A DNA stretch of 13,919 nucleotides from NCBI GenBank assembly GCA_045634325.1, contig JAZRAA010000046.1, positions 1-13,919 on the forward strand, given 5' to 3'. The DNA is from URNF01 sp045634325. Lineage in GTDB: Bacteria > Bacillota > Clostridia > Oscillospirales > Acutalibacteraceae. Below the pieces are notes generated by a model. That model saw only the letters and a list, made by a program, of their open reading frames with translations. It was not told where the DNA came from and searched no databases. Of this stretch, positions 1 to 6,142 are shown one piece after another (position 1 is the stretch's first letter; every line of letters begins with the position of its first letter). Both the position numbers and the translations under genes were made by a program.

Positions 1-19
1 CCCGCGTTTCAAACGCGGG
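1..19 (-). terminator. Probable terminator hairpin after jag
   Basis: The sequence can fold as a 7-bp stem (CCCGCGT/ACGCGGG) with a 5-base loop, 13 bases past the jag stop codon on the minus strand. An A-rich stretch precedes it in the minus direction. The expected T-tract would lie beyond the window edge, so this is a likely but not proven intrinsic terminator. It would end the rpmH-to-jag operon. In some relatives that operon continues into mnmE/mnmG; here it appears to stop. Confidence 0.6.
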
Positions 20-32
20 GGTGTTGCTGTTT

Positions 33-911
33 TTACAGGTCGATTCTGCCGTAGAGGAATCCGGAGCGTTCGGTTTCGGAATCGGTTTTCTGCGGCGGGG
101 TAGCGCCGTCTGCCATGGGCAACGGGTTGCTGCGCGGCACAAACTGGCGAACCTGTCTGCCGGGGGCAACAACGGTGTCACGGTCACGACGGGGACGGTC
201 GTTTGCCTCCACGTTCATTTCGCCTTTGGTTTCCGCTTTACCACGGGAACGACGACGGCGGGTACGCTGTTCTTTCACGGGGTTATCATCGGACGGGCCA
301 ATCACCACGTGGCGTGCGGCATCACTGCCCACGCTCCAAGAGGTTGCACCTTCGATGTCCTGCACCGTGGTGTGAATGATGCGGCGCTCATACGGATTCA
401 TCGGTTCGAGCGAGGTGCGTCTGCCGGTGCGGGCGGCTTGACCGCCGATTTTCTTCGCCAAAGACACCAGTGTTTTTTCACGTTTTTCACGGTAGTTGCC
501 GATGTCAATGGTCAAGCGATGATAGTTGTTATCCACACGGTTGGCAACCAAACCAACCAAATATTGCAATGCATCCAGCGTTTCACCACGTCTGCCGATG
601 ATGAAGCCAACGTCTTCGCCTTCCACCGACAACACGCAAGTGTCTTCGCCTTCGTTCACCGTCACGGTGACATCACCTGCGCCCATTTCTGCGAGCACCG
701 ACAGCAAAAACGCTTTTGCCGCTTGTGCGGGGGATTCCAACACGGTGCCTTTCACCTGTGCATCACTGCCGCCGAACAGACCAAACGCTTTTTTGCTCGG
801 TTCTGCCAACACTTCAAATGCGATTTGCTGTGCGGGGACGCCCAGTGCTTCTACCAATTTTTCTTTTGCGCCTTCGATGGTCGGGGCACTCATAATCATT
901 TCGTTTGCCAT
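33..911 (-). CDS. jag: Jag/KhpB (EloR) RNA-binding protein, Jag_N-KH-R3H
   Basis: The 292-residue cytoplasmic RNA-binding protein has three domains in order. The Jag_N domain covers residues 1-52 and carries its KKAFGLFGG signature at 40-48. The KH domain spans about 76-145, with the RNA-binding GxxG loop GRRG at 106-109. The R3H domain spans about 150-205, with the defining R176-xxx-H180. The family (SpoIIIJ-associated protein, EloR/KhpB) controls cell elongation and division in Gram-positive bacteria, usually together with KhpA. The ATG overlaps the yidC stop as TAATG, and AAAGGAAG lies just upstream, so translation is coupled to yidC. Residues about 211-292 form an Arg-rich, low-complexity tail that is probably disordered and is not part of the family core. 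Identification is secure; the role of the tail is unknown. Confidence 0.95.
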   Translation of the reverse strand: MANEMIMSAPTIEGAKEKLVEALGVPAQQIAFEVLAEPSKKAFGLFGGSDAQVKGTVLESPAQAAKAFLLSVLAEMGAGDVTVTVNEGEDTCVLSVEGEDVGFIIGRRGETLDALQYLVGLVANRVDNNYHRLTIDIGNYREKREKTLVSLAKKIGGQAARTGRRTSLEPMNPYERRIIHTTVQDIEGATSWSVGSDAARHVVIGPSDDNPVKEQRTRRRRSRGKAETKGEMNVEANDRPRRDRDTVVAPGRQVRQFVPRSNPLPMADGATPPQKTDSETERSGFLYGRIDL

Positions 912-2044
912 TATTTTTCTTCCTTTCCGTCCGTTACATCTGCAGGAGTGGAAGAGGAGGGCAGAGTGTTTTCGGATTTTTCTTTTTTCTGTTTTGCTTG
1001 TTTTTCTTTTTCCGCAGTTTCGGCGGCGAGTGCCGCTTGCTCACGGGCTCTTGCCTCGGCGAGACGTTTTTTATCCTCTTTGCGCTGACGGCGGCGTTGT
1101 TCGTATTCCACCTGCGCAGCGGCACGGATTTTTGCGGGGTTATAAATGTTATTGAGTACAACCGTCTGCACCATGGACAGCAGGTTGGACAAAATCCAGT
1201 ATAAACCGACGCCCGCCGGCACCGAGAAGGAAATGAACAGCGACATCAACGGCATCATGAACATCATCGAATTGTTCATGCAACCTTGACCGGGTTGCTG
1301 TTCGGGGGTGGTCGCTTTCATATACCGCATGGAAATCACGCTGGTGCCCAGTGCGGTCAAACCCGACAAAATCGCAATCATCCACAACCAGCTGATACCG
1401 GTGAAACTACCGGTCCAAGGAGCGTCGAGCAGCGACAGTCCAAACACCGAAAATTCGTCACGCACCTGCACCATATTGGTATAGGCGGCATCGGCATCCG
1501 CAACACCCGCATCCTGCAGAGCGGCTTTGATCTGTTCGGGATACTGTTCTGCGTGGCGCAGGAGAGAAAGTTCTTTATAATATTCGCTTTTCTGTTCGGC
1601 GGCGGTAATCACCGAGCTACCGTCTTCCGTTTTGATTTCCGCAAGTGCGGTGATGGAAGCGTCCACAGCGGCAGCAGGGATGTCCTGCAAATAGGTCAGC
1701 GGTTTATAAATCACCGCAATAACACTCATCAGCACCAACATCTGCACAATGGACGGCAGACAACCGGCGGTCATTTTCACGCCTTCTTTTTGGTACAGCT
1801 CTTGCTGTTTTTCCATCAATTTCTGTTGGTCTTTGCCATATTTTTTCTGCAACCGTTCCAGACGAGGCGCGAGCCGTGCACGGTCCGCCTGCATTTTTTG
1901 GGAACGCAAGGACAACGGGAACATCAGCAAACGCACCAGCACCGTAAACACCAGAATGGTCAGAAAATAGCTGTCCATCCAGTTATACAGTACCGACATC
2001 AGCCAGCCGAGCGGTCCGGCAAAGATACTGAAAATTTTCATCAT
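911..2044 (-). CDS. yidC: YidC/Oxa1-family membrane protein insertase
   Basis: This 377-residue inner-membrane insertase places proteins in the membrane alone or with SecYEG. Membrane segments lie at about 27-44, 97-113, 217-237, 259-274 and 278-297. R38 in the first one (LVRLLMFPL) matches the conserved groove arginine of the family. The cytoplasmic loop 45-92 is highly charged. An external insert of roughly 100 residues (about 118-215) separates segments 2 and 3, and a basic/acidic tail of about 70 residues (307-377) follows the last segment, making the protein much longer than the Bacillus SpoIIIJ type. No lipobox is visible, unlike Bacillus SpoIIIJ. I chose the ATG at 2044 because GGAGG lies 8 bases before it; the in-frame TTG at 2050 is only 2 bases from that site. 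A second ATG follows immediately. Confidence 0.95.
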   Translation of the reverse strand: MMKIFSIFAGPLGWLMSVLYNWMDSYFLTILVFTVLVRLLMFPLSLRSQKMQADRARLAPRLERLQKKYGKDQQKLMEKQQELYQKEGVKMTAGCLPSIVQMLVLMSVIAVIYKPLTYLQDIPAAAVDASITALAEIKTEDGSSVITAAEQKSEYYKELSLLRHAEQYPEQIKAALQDAGVADADAAYTNMVQVRDEFSVFGLSLLDAPWTGSFTGISWLWMIAILSGLTALGTSVISMRYMKATTPEQQPGQGCMNNSMMFMMPLMSLFISFSVPAGVGLYWILSNLLSMVQTVVLNNIYNPAKIRAAAQVEYEQRRRQRKEDKKRLAEARAREQAALAAETAEKEKQAKQKKEKSENTLPSSSTPADVTDGKEEK

Positions 2045-2052
2045 AAGCAATT

Positions 2053-2057
2053 CCTCC
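2053..2057 (-). promoter_or_regulatory. yidC ribosome binding site (decides start)
   Basis: GGAGG on the minus strand sits 8 bases before the ATG at 2044 and only 2 bases before the in-frame TTG at 2050. It therefore supports the ATG and argues against the longer reading that begins at TTG. Confidence 0.85.
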
Positions 2058-2112
2058 GTTTTTCAATAACCGCAAAACCGTGGAAGAAGAAGAGGTGTTT
2101 TGCAGTCAGATG

Positions 2113-2340
2113 TCAAGATTTCTTTTTGGGCGGAACGGGGTCGTAGCCGCCTTTACAAAAGGGATTACACCGCAAAATGCGCCAAATGCTCAGTGCGGTG
2201 CCTTTCAAAGCGCCATGTGTGGCAATCGCTTCCATAGCGTATCTCGAGCAGGTGGGGGAGAAACGACAACAAGGGCGGGTGTGCGCGGAAATCGCACGGC
2301 GATACCAGCGTATCATGGCGATGAGTGCGCGCGCCATCAT
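2113..2340 (-). CDS. yidD: YidD membrane protein insertion efficiency factor
   Basis: This 75-residue protein belongs to the YidD (UPF0161/DUF37) family. It has an N-terminal amphipathic/hydrophobic stretch (residues 1-18) and the family's Cys-rich core: RPCCRFSPTCSRYA at about 22-35, then a second block WRILRCNPFCKGGYDPVP near the C-terminus. The family associates with the inner face of the membrane and assists YidC-dependent insertion. The ATG overlaps the rnpA stop in ATGA (2337-2340), so translation is probably coupled to rnpA. yidC begins 68 bases downstream. A second ATG immediately follows the first; either could start. Length and motifs are normal for the family. Confidence 0.95.
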   Translation of the reverse strand: MMARALIAMIRWYRRAISAHTRPCCRFSPTCSRYAMEAIATHGALKGTALSIWRILRCNPFCKGGYDPVPPKKKS

Positions 2341-2669
2341 GACAGCACCCCCAATTGCTGTAACAGACGCTCCATCACGTCTTTCACCGCATCGGATTTG
2401 ACAAATGCGGTTTTGGAGCGTGCAACAAACACGATGTCATACCCCGGCTGTACGCAAGGGGCAACGGCACGGTATGCCGCACGGATAACCCGTCGACAGC
2501 GAGAACGCGCCACCGCATTACCCACCTTTTTGCCGGTGGTGATGCCGACACGGGTGAGGGGTTGTCGATTTTTGCGCACGAACACAATGAGCAGGGGGTC
2601 GGTTTTGGATTTTCCACGATAGTAAACGGCGCGAAACTGGGTGTTTTGCCGCAAAACCGTTTCCTTCAT
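2337..2669 (-). CDS. rnpA: Ribonuclease P protein component
   Basis: This 110-residue small basic protein binds the catalytic RNase P RNA in tRNA 5' maturation. It shows the family pattern: a hydrophobic strand PLLIVFVRK near 25-33, then RVGITTGKKVGNAV at 40-53, a basic helix with RSR (55-57), RCRRVIRAAYR, and the GYDIVFVAR strand at 76-84. The usual RNR motif reads RSR here, with Ser in place of Asn. I chose the ATG at 2669 because GGAGG ends 7 bases upstream and MKETVLRQN matches the family N-terminus; a longer reading from 2705 would add 12 residues and run into the terminator hairpin. A strong hairpin/T-tract lies directly upstream, so expression probably depends on read-through from rpmH. 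Confidence 0.95.
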   Translation of the reverse strand: MKETVLRQNTQFRAVYYRGKSKTDPLLIVFVRKNRQPLTRVGITTGKKVGNAVARSRCRRVIRAAYRAVAPCVQPGYDIVFVARSKTAFVKSDAVKDVMERLLQQLGVLS

Positions 2670-2681
2670 TCCAACACCTCC

Positions 2682-2732
2682 AAAAAACAAAAAAGGACCA
2701 CACAACAGCCTTACCGCTTTTGTGGCCCTTTT
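2682..2732 (-). terminator. Intrinsic terminator/attenuator between rpmH and rnpA
   Basis: On the minus strand, AAAAGGGCCACA pairs with TGTGGTCCTTTT (12 bp, one G-U) around an 18-base loop. The downstream T-rich run (plus-strand AAAAAACAAAAAA, 2682-2694) is interrupted once. The hairpin begins 3 bases after the rpmH stop, and the T-run abuts the rnpA ribosome binding site (2677-2681). This geometry would cut rnpA-yidD-yidC-jag expression relative to rpmH. Confidence 0.85.
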
Positions 2733-2735
2733 GTT

Positions 2736-2870
2736 TTAATAGCTCAGCTGCTTTCTGCCTCTTGCTCTTCTGCGAGCAAGCACTTTGCGACCGTTCGCAG
2801 TGGACATTCTTTTACGGAAACCATGTTCCATTTTACGATGACGTTTTTTCGGTTGATACGTACGAAGCAT
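2736..2870 (-). CDS. rpmH: 50S ribosomal protein L34
   Basis: The 44-residue product begins MLRTYQPKKRHRKMEHGFRKR and contains RMSTANGRKVLARRRARGR, the near-invariant L34 pattern; it ends KQLSY before TAA. It is a highly basic protein of the large ribosomal subunit. AGGAGG sits 8 bases before the ATG, and a near-consensus promoter lies about 90 bases upstream. It is the first gene of the leftward operon, and its promoter fires divergently from dnaA. The strong terminator immediately after the stop fits a gene that needs much higher expression than its downstream partners. Length and sequence are fully typical. Confidence 0.97.
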   Translation of the reverse strand: MLRTYQPKKRHRKMEHGFRKRMSTANGRKVLARRRARGRKQLSY

Positions 2871-2957
2871 GTTTTCGTCCTCCTTTCGCTGTTCACAATC
2901 GGACAAAATTCACAAATTGGTCGGGGATTACACCTAACCCTAACCTTGCAAAGACAC

Positions 2958-2987
2958 ATTATAAACCAACCCCGCACGAAAAGTCAA
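2958..2987 (-). promoter_or_regulatory. rpmH promoter (sigma-A type)
   Basis: On the minus strand, TTGACT (2982-2987) and a perfect TATAAT (2958-2963) are separated by 18 bases. Transcription would start near 2950 and give a leader of about 80 bases ahead of rpmH. The near-consensus match fits a strong ribosomal-protein promoter. Confidence 0.85.
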
Positions 2988-3190
2988 GGACTTTTTATCA
3001 TTTTTCTGTTTTTCCCTTGATTTTACAAGGTTTTTCGGGGGGAGGGCGATTTTTGCGGTTTTTGGATTGTTCAAATTTCCCTTTCTTTTACGGAAAACGG
3101 TGTCTTTTTGCCCTTTTTACAGGCTTTTTGCGTGTTTATCATCAAAAAGTAATTTTTTTGCTTTTTTCATAGAAAATTGCGCAAAATTGT

Positions 3191-3219
3191 TTGTCTTTTT
3201 AAAAAATGTATGTTATAAT
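3191..3219 (+). promoter_or_regulatory. dnaA promoter (sigma-A type, extended -10)
   Basis: TTGTCT (3191-3196) is followed after 17 bases by a perfect TATAAT (3214-3219). A TG at 3211-3212 gives the extended -10 form TGnTATAAT. The start would fall near 3226, with a leader of about 45 bases. No DnaA box lies nearby, so the usual DnaA autorepression at its own promoter is not evident here. Confidence 0.85.
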
Positions 3220-3270
3220 TATAGTATAGGGTATTATACGCTATTTATATCTTTTCAAGGAGTTTTGAAT

Positions 3271-4593
3271 ATGGAATCCATTAAGCAAGCATGGTCACAA
3301 ATTCTTGAATATCTGCGCACGGTGGAGCACTTGACGCAGGTTGCATTTGACGTGTGGATTAACAGCATTGAGCCGTATGCCATTGAAAACGGCGAGGTTG
3401 TTTTATATGTGCAAACCGAGTTTCAGAAAAAAACCATTTCGGAGCATTACGGTGAGCGAATTCAGCGTGCGTTTGAGCAGGTGCTGGGTATTCCGCTGGG
3501 CGTGAAAATCATTGCCAGAGATGCCGAACAACCCGCGACGCCCACTGCCGCTGCGCCGTCTGCCGGTTTGCCGAGCTTTGAAACCAATTTCACGTTTGAT
3601 AATTTCGTGGTTGGCTCGTCCAATAAATTTGCCTACGCCGCATCGCAAGCGGTGGCGAGCAAACCCGCAGGACAATATAACCCGCTGTTTATCTACGGCG
3701 GTTCGGGTCTGGGAAAAACCCATCTTTTGTATGCTATCTGCAACGAAATTCGCAAACATAATCCCGCCGCCAACATTTTGTATACCAAAGGCGAAACCAT
3801 GACCAACGAAATCATCGAGGCCATTCGCAGCGGTACCGGCGAGGAATTCCGTGCGAAATATCGCATGGCAGACGTGTTGCTGGTGGACGACGTGCAGTTC
3901 TTGTCCGGTAAAGAAAGAACGCAGGAAGAATTTTTCCATACCTTTGATTTTTTACATTCCAACAACAAACAAATCGTGCTGACGTCTGACCGTCCGCCCA
4001 AAGAGATTGCGACACTGGAAGAACGGTTGCGCAGTCGTTTTGAAATGGGTTTGACCGCCGATATTCAGCCGCCGGATTTTGAAACCCGCATTGCAATTAT
4101 TTCTCGCAAAGCGGAATCGCTCAACATCCCGATTACCGATGATATTGCGGAATACATCGCTACCCAACTGAAAAGCAATGTGCGACAGCTGGAAGGCGTT
4201 GTCAAAAACATGAAAGCGCAGTGCATGCTCAAAGGAGACAAACTCTCGGTACTCACTGCACAAAATGCCATTCGTGACATTCGTAATGATAACCAACCTA
4301 TTTCCATCACGGTGGATAAGATTGTCAACGAGGTTGCCCGCAGTATGATGGTCAAACCCGAAGACATCCGTTCCCAAAAACGTGCCGCTCCCATTTCCCA
4401 AGCACGTCAGGTGGCGGAATACGTCATGCGTACCGTGACAGGTCTGCCGATGAAGAGCATCGGCGACGAATTCGGCGCACGTGACCACTCTACCATTGTG
4501 TATGCATTGCGACAGGTAGAAAAACGCATGGAAACCGATTCCAATTTCAGAAACACCGTCAACGATATTATTAAAAATATCAGCGAAAAGTGA
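3271..4593 (+). CDS. dnaA: Chromosomal replication initiator DnaA
   Basis: DnaA binds DnaA boxes at the origin and melts DNA to load the helicase. The 440-residue protein has all four domains. Domain I (about 1-80) makes helicase and self contacts. A short Ala/Pro-rich linker (about 85-103) is domain II. The AAA+ core of domain III carries Walker A GGSGLGKT (143-150) and Walker B LLVDDVQF (203-210). Domain IV is the DNA-binding helix-turn-helix, with the signature GDEFGARDHSTIVYA at 398-412. I chose the ATG at 3271 because AAGGAG sits 8 bases upstream and MESIKQAWSQIL matches the family N-terminus; reading further upstream to 3067 would run through the promoter. The promoter is at 3191-3219. 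No clear terminator follows, so some transcripts may run through the origin into dnaN. Confidence 0.98.
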   Translation: MESIKQAWSQILEYLRTVEHLTQVAFDVWINSIEPYAIENGEVVLYVQTEFQKKTISEHYGERIQRAFEQVLGIPLGVKIIARDAEQPATPTAAAPSAGLPSFETNFTFDNFVVGSSNKFAYAASQAVASKPAGQYNPLFIYGGSGLGKTHLLYAICNEIRKHNPAANILYTKGETMTNEIIEAIRSGTGEEFRAKYRMADVLLVDDVQFLSGKERTQEEFFHTFDFLHSNNKQIVLTSDRPPKEIATLEERLRSRFEMGLTADIQPPDFETRIAIISRKAESLNIPITDDIAEYIATQLKSNVRQLEGVVKNMKAQCMLKGDKLSVLTAQNAIRDIRNDNQPISITVDKIVNEVARSMMVKPEDIRSQKRAAPISQARQVAEYVMRTVTGLPMKSIGDEFGARDHSTIVYALRQVEKRMETDSNFRNTVNDIIKNISEK

Positions 4594-4683
4594 TGGTGCT
4601 TTGTTTTTCTTTATACCTTATTATATAAGTAATACATAGAAAAAAGTTTTCCACTTTTTGACGATATGAAAACGAGAAATTGA

Positions 4684-4732
4684 CTTTCCACAGACTTTTT
4701 TGAAATTTACCCAGCCTTTCCACAGACTTTTT
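4684..4732 (+). repeat. DnaA-box direct repeat, 17 bases x2, 32-base period
   Basis: CTTTCCACAGACTTTTT occurs exactly at 4684-4700 and 4716-4732. Each copy starts with a DnaA-box-like CTTTCCACA. The 32-base period is close to three helical turns, placing both boxes on the same DNA face. A third partial copy of CCACAGACT lies at 4904-4912. Confidence 0.85.
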
Positions 4733-4854
4733 GCCGCCTTTTCACATAGAGGTGGTGGAAAAGTGCGAACAACCGTCATGGTTTTTTCACGGGTTTTCCA
4801 CTTTCTTTCAAAGTTCTGTCCACTGCGCTGTGAAAAGTCAGATTTCACTTTCAC

Positions 4855-4890
4855 TTTTCCAATTTTTGTTCACATGTTTTCCAATTTTTG
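4855..4890 (+). repeat. Direct repeat TTTTCCAATTTTTG x2, 22-base period
   Basis: The 14-base unit occurs exactly at 4855-4868 and 4877-4890. The first copy is followed by TTCACATG, which forms a DnaA-box-like TTGTTCACA (4866-4874) at the junction. The unit looks like a DnaA box whose CAC core has become CAA. The 22-base period is about two helical turns. Confidence 0.75.
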
Positions 4891-4930
4891 AAAACACTAA
4901 AAACCACAGACTCCGCAAGGGGTTTTACAG

Positions 4931-4967
4931 TTTTCCACCATTTCCACAGCCCCTACTACTACTTCTA
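4931..4967 (+). other. Basal unwinding module: DnaA boxes plus DnaA-trios
   Basis: Two abutting DnaA boxes, TTTTCCACC (4931-4939) and ATTTCCACA (4940-4948), are followed by a short GC stretch (GCCCC, 4949-4953). Five trinucleotides then run CTA CTA CTA CTT CTA (4953-4967), overlapping the GC stretch by one base. This matches the arrangement known from Bacillus subtilis, where the DnaA filament extends from the boxes onto 3'-GAT-5' trios to strip one strand. The trios lead directly into the AT-rich segment at 4968. Confidence 0.88.
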
Positions 4968-5007
4968 TATTAAAAGAGTTATATATATCTATTTTTCATT
5001 TTAAATA
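4968..5007. other. AT-rich DNA unwinding element
   Basis: Only 4 of these 40 bases are G or C. The segment follows the DnaA-trios directly and includes TTATATATAT. It is the expected first melting site and helicase entry point. It ends just before the last DnaA box (5010-5018) and the dnaN ribosome binding site. Confidence 0.85.
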
Positions 5008-5035
5008 GACTTTCCACACGAAAGGATGATACACT

Positions 5036-6142
5036 ATGCAATTTCAATGTTCTCTGGAAAATTTGATGACGGCCGTATCCAACGTACAGCGTGCTGTCGC
5101 AGCAAAAAGTTCCATTCCCGCCCTCGAAGGTATTTTACTGCGTGCGGGTCACAATTCTTTGTTTTTGGCGGGTTTTGATTTGGACCTTGGTATTACCACC
5201 ACCATTCCCGCATCGGTCAAAGAAATGGGTGAAATTGTGTTGTCTTCCCGTTTGTTTTGCGACATCGTACGCAAAATGCCGGGTGAGACGGTGACAATGG
5301 CGAGCGATGAAAAAGGTAACACCGTGATTAAGAGTGACGTCACCAGTTTTACCATCACCGGTATTCCTGCTGACGATTATCCCGAATTGCCCGGTGTGGA
5401 CGACGGTATTGGTTTAACCTTACCGCAACAAACACTCAAAAGCATGATTAGACAGACTATTTTTGCGGTGGCACAACCCAATGACCCGCGTCCCATTTAC
5501 AGTGGTACAAAATTTGAACTCACCCCCGGTAACTTGAAACTGGTGTCGGTGGACGGATTCCGTTTGGCTGTGCGCAGTGAAGCGGTCACGTCGCAAGAAA
5601 ACATTGAATTTGTGGTGCCCGGTAAAACATTGCAAGAAGTTCTCAAATTGCTGGACGATGAAATGGATGAAACCGTTTCGTTTGCAGTGGGCAGACGTCA
5701 CGTTGTGTTGTCTATCAAAGGGTATGCGGTGATTTCTCGTTTGCTGGATGGCGAATTTATGCAATACGCACGCACCATTCCGCAGGAAATCAAAACCACC
5801 GTGTTTGCCAACACCCGTATGTTGATGCAAGCAGTAGACCGTGCATCTTTGGTGATCAACGACCGTTTGAAATCGCCTCTCGTGTGTGATTTTCACGATG
5901 ATACCATTCGCATTTCCTGTTCTACGCCGCTTGGCAGTGCATCGGATAGTGTGGATGTGAAAATTGACGGTGCAGAAGAACAAATGGGCTTTAACAGCCG
6001 TTTCTTGCTGGATGCACTCAAAAACAGCGAAACGGATGAAATTCGTATCGAATTGAACGGTCCTTTATCCCCGATGAAAATTTTGCCCGCACAGGGAGAT
6101 GCGTTCTTATTCTTAGTATTGCCCGTGAGGATGAAAAAATGA
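5036..6142 (+). CDS. dnaN: DNA polymerase III beta subunit (sliding clamp)
   Basis: The ring-forming clamp tethers the replicative polymerase to DNA. The 368-residue length is typical of the three-domain fold. The N-terminus MQFQCSLENLMTAVSNVQRAV and the segment SSIPALEGILLRA are standard for domain 1. The middle domain includes IRQTIFAVAQPNDPRPIYSG and the LVSVDGFRLAV strand. The C-terminus FLVLPVRMKK carries the P-x-R that borders the partner-binding cleft. AAAGGA ends about 9 bases before the ATG, and a DnaA-box-like site (5010-5018) sits just upstream of it, so initiator binding could influence dnaN expression. Its stop overlaps the start of yaaA in ATGA. Confidence 0.98.
   Translation: MQFQCSLENLMTAVSNVQRAVAAKSSIPALEGILLRAGHNSLFLAGFDLDLGITTTIPASVKEMGEIVLSSRLFCDIVRKMPGETVTMASDEKGNTVIKSDVTSFTITGIPADDYPELPGVDDGIGLTLPQQTLKSMIRQTIFAVAQPNDPRPIYSGTKFELTPGNLKLVSVDGFRLAVRSEAVTSQENIEFVVPGKTLQEVLKLLDDEMDETVSFAVGRRHVVLSIKGYAVISRLLDGEFMQYARTIPQEIKTTVFANTRMLMQAVDRASLVINDRLKSPLVCDFHDDTIRISCSTPLGSASDSVDVKIDGAEEQMGFNSRFLLDALKNSETDEIRIELNGPLSPMKILPAQGDAFLFLVLPVRMKK

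Larger units (their letters stand above)
2871..3270. other. rpmH/dnaA divergent intergenic region
   Basis: This 400-base gap has no gene that I can support. It contains the minus-strand rpmH promoter (2958-2987) and leader, the plus-strand dnaA promoter (3191-3219) and leader, and a T-rich plus-strand stretch at about 3000-3180. I found no CCACA or TGTGG core, and hence no convincing DnaA box. In Bacillus subtilis this gap carries part of the bipartite origin; here it seems to hold promoters only. Confidence 0.7.
4594..5035. other. Replication origin oriC (dnaA/dnaN intergenic)
   Basis: This 442-base gap holds no gene but many DnaA-box-like sites. On the plus strand I see TTTTCCACT (4647-4655), CTTTCCACA (4684-4692 and 4716-4724), TTTTCCACT (4794-4802), TTGTTCACA (4866-4874), TTTTCCACC (4931-4939), ATTTCCACA (4940-4948) and CTTTCCACA (5010-5018). 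On the minus strand there is TTTTCCACC (4754-4762). Weaker sites lie at 4739, 4816 and 4904. Two families of direct repeats, a DnaA-trio module and an AT-rich segment complete it. The switch from a leftward to a rightward gene arm nearby fits a bidirectional origin. I can name no reliable dnaN promoter inside it, although the AT-rich segment contains several -10-like hexamers. Confidence 0.9.

Noticed and set aside
21..1088. Long plus-strand open frame opposite jag and yidC
   Set aside because: It is antisense to two clearly recognised genes, is His/Phe rich with no motif, and has no ribosome binding site; it is a shadow of the codon bias.
2061..2100. Possible hairpin GCAAAAC/GTTTTGC between yidD and yidC
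   Set aside because: The stem is short, the loop is long and no T-run follows; it is unlikely to terminate.
2933..2945. Telomere-like CCTAACCCTAACC
   Set aside because: There are only two units, in the leader of rpmH, with no array and no reason for such function in bacteria.
3015..3035. Small hairpin CCTTG/CAAGG followed by five T on the plus strand
   Set aside because: The stem is only 5 AT-rich-flanked base pairs and no plus-strand gene lies upstream in the gap.
3067..3270. Longer DnaA reading starting at 3067
   Set aside because: The extension reads through the dnaA promoter and has no family similarity; AAGGAG and MESIKQAWSQIL fix the start at 3271.
4656..4664. Spo0A-box-like TTGACGAT near the origin
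   Set aside because: It is a single imperfect match in AT-rich DNA, and nothing in the window shows that the organism sporulates.
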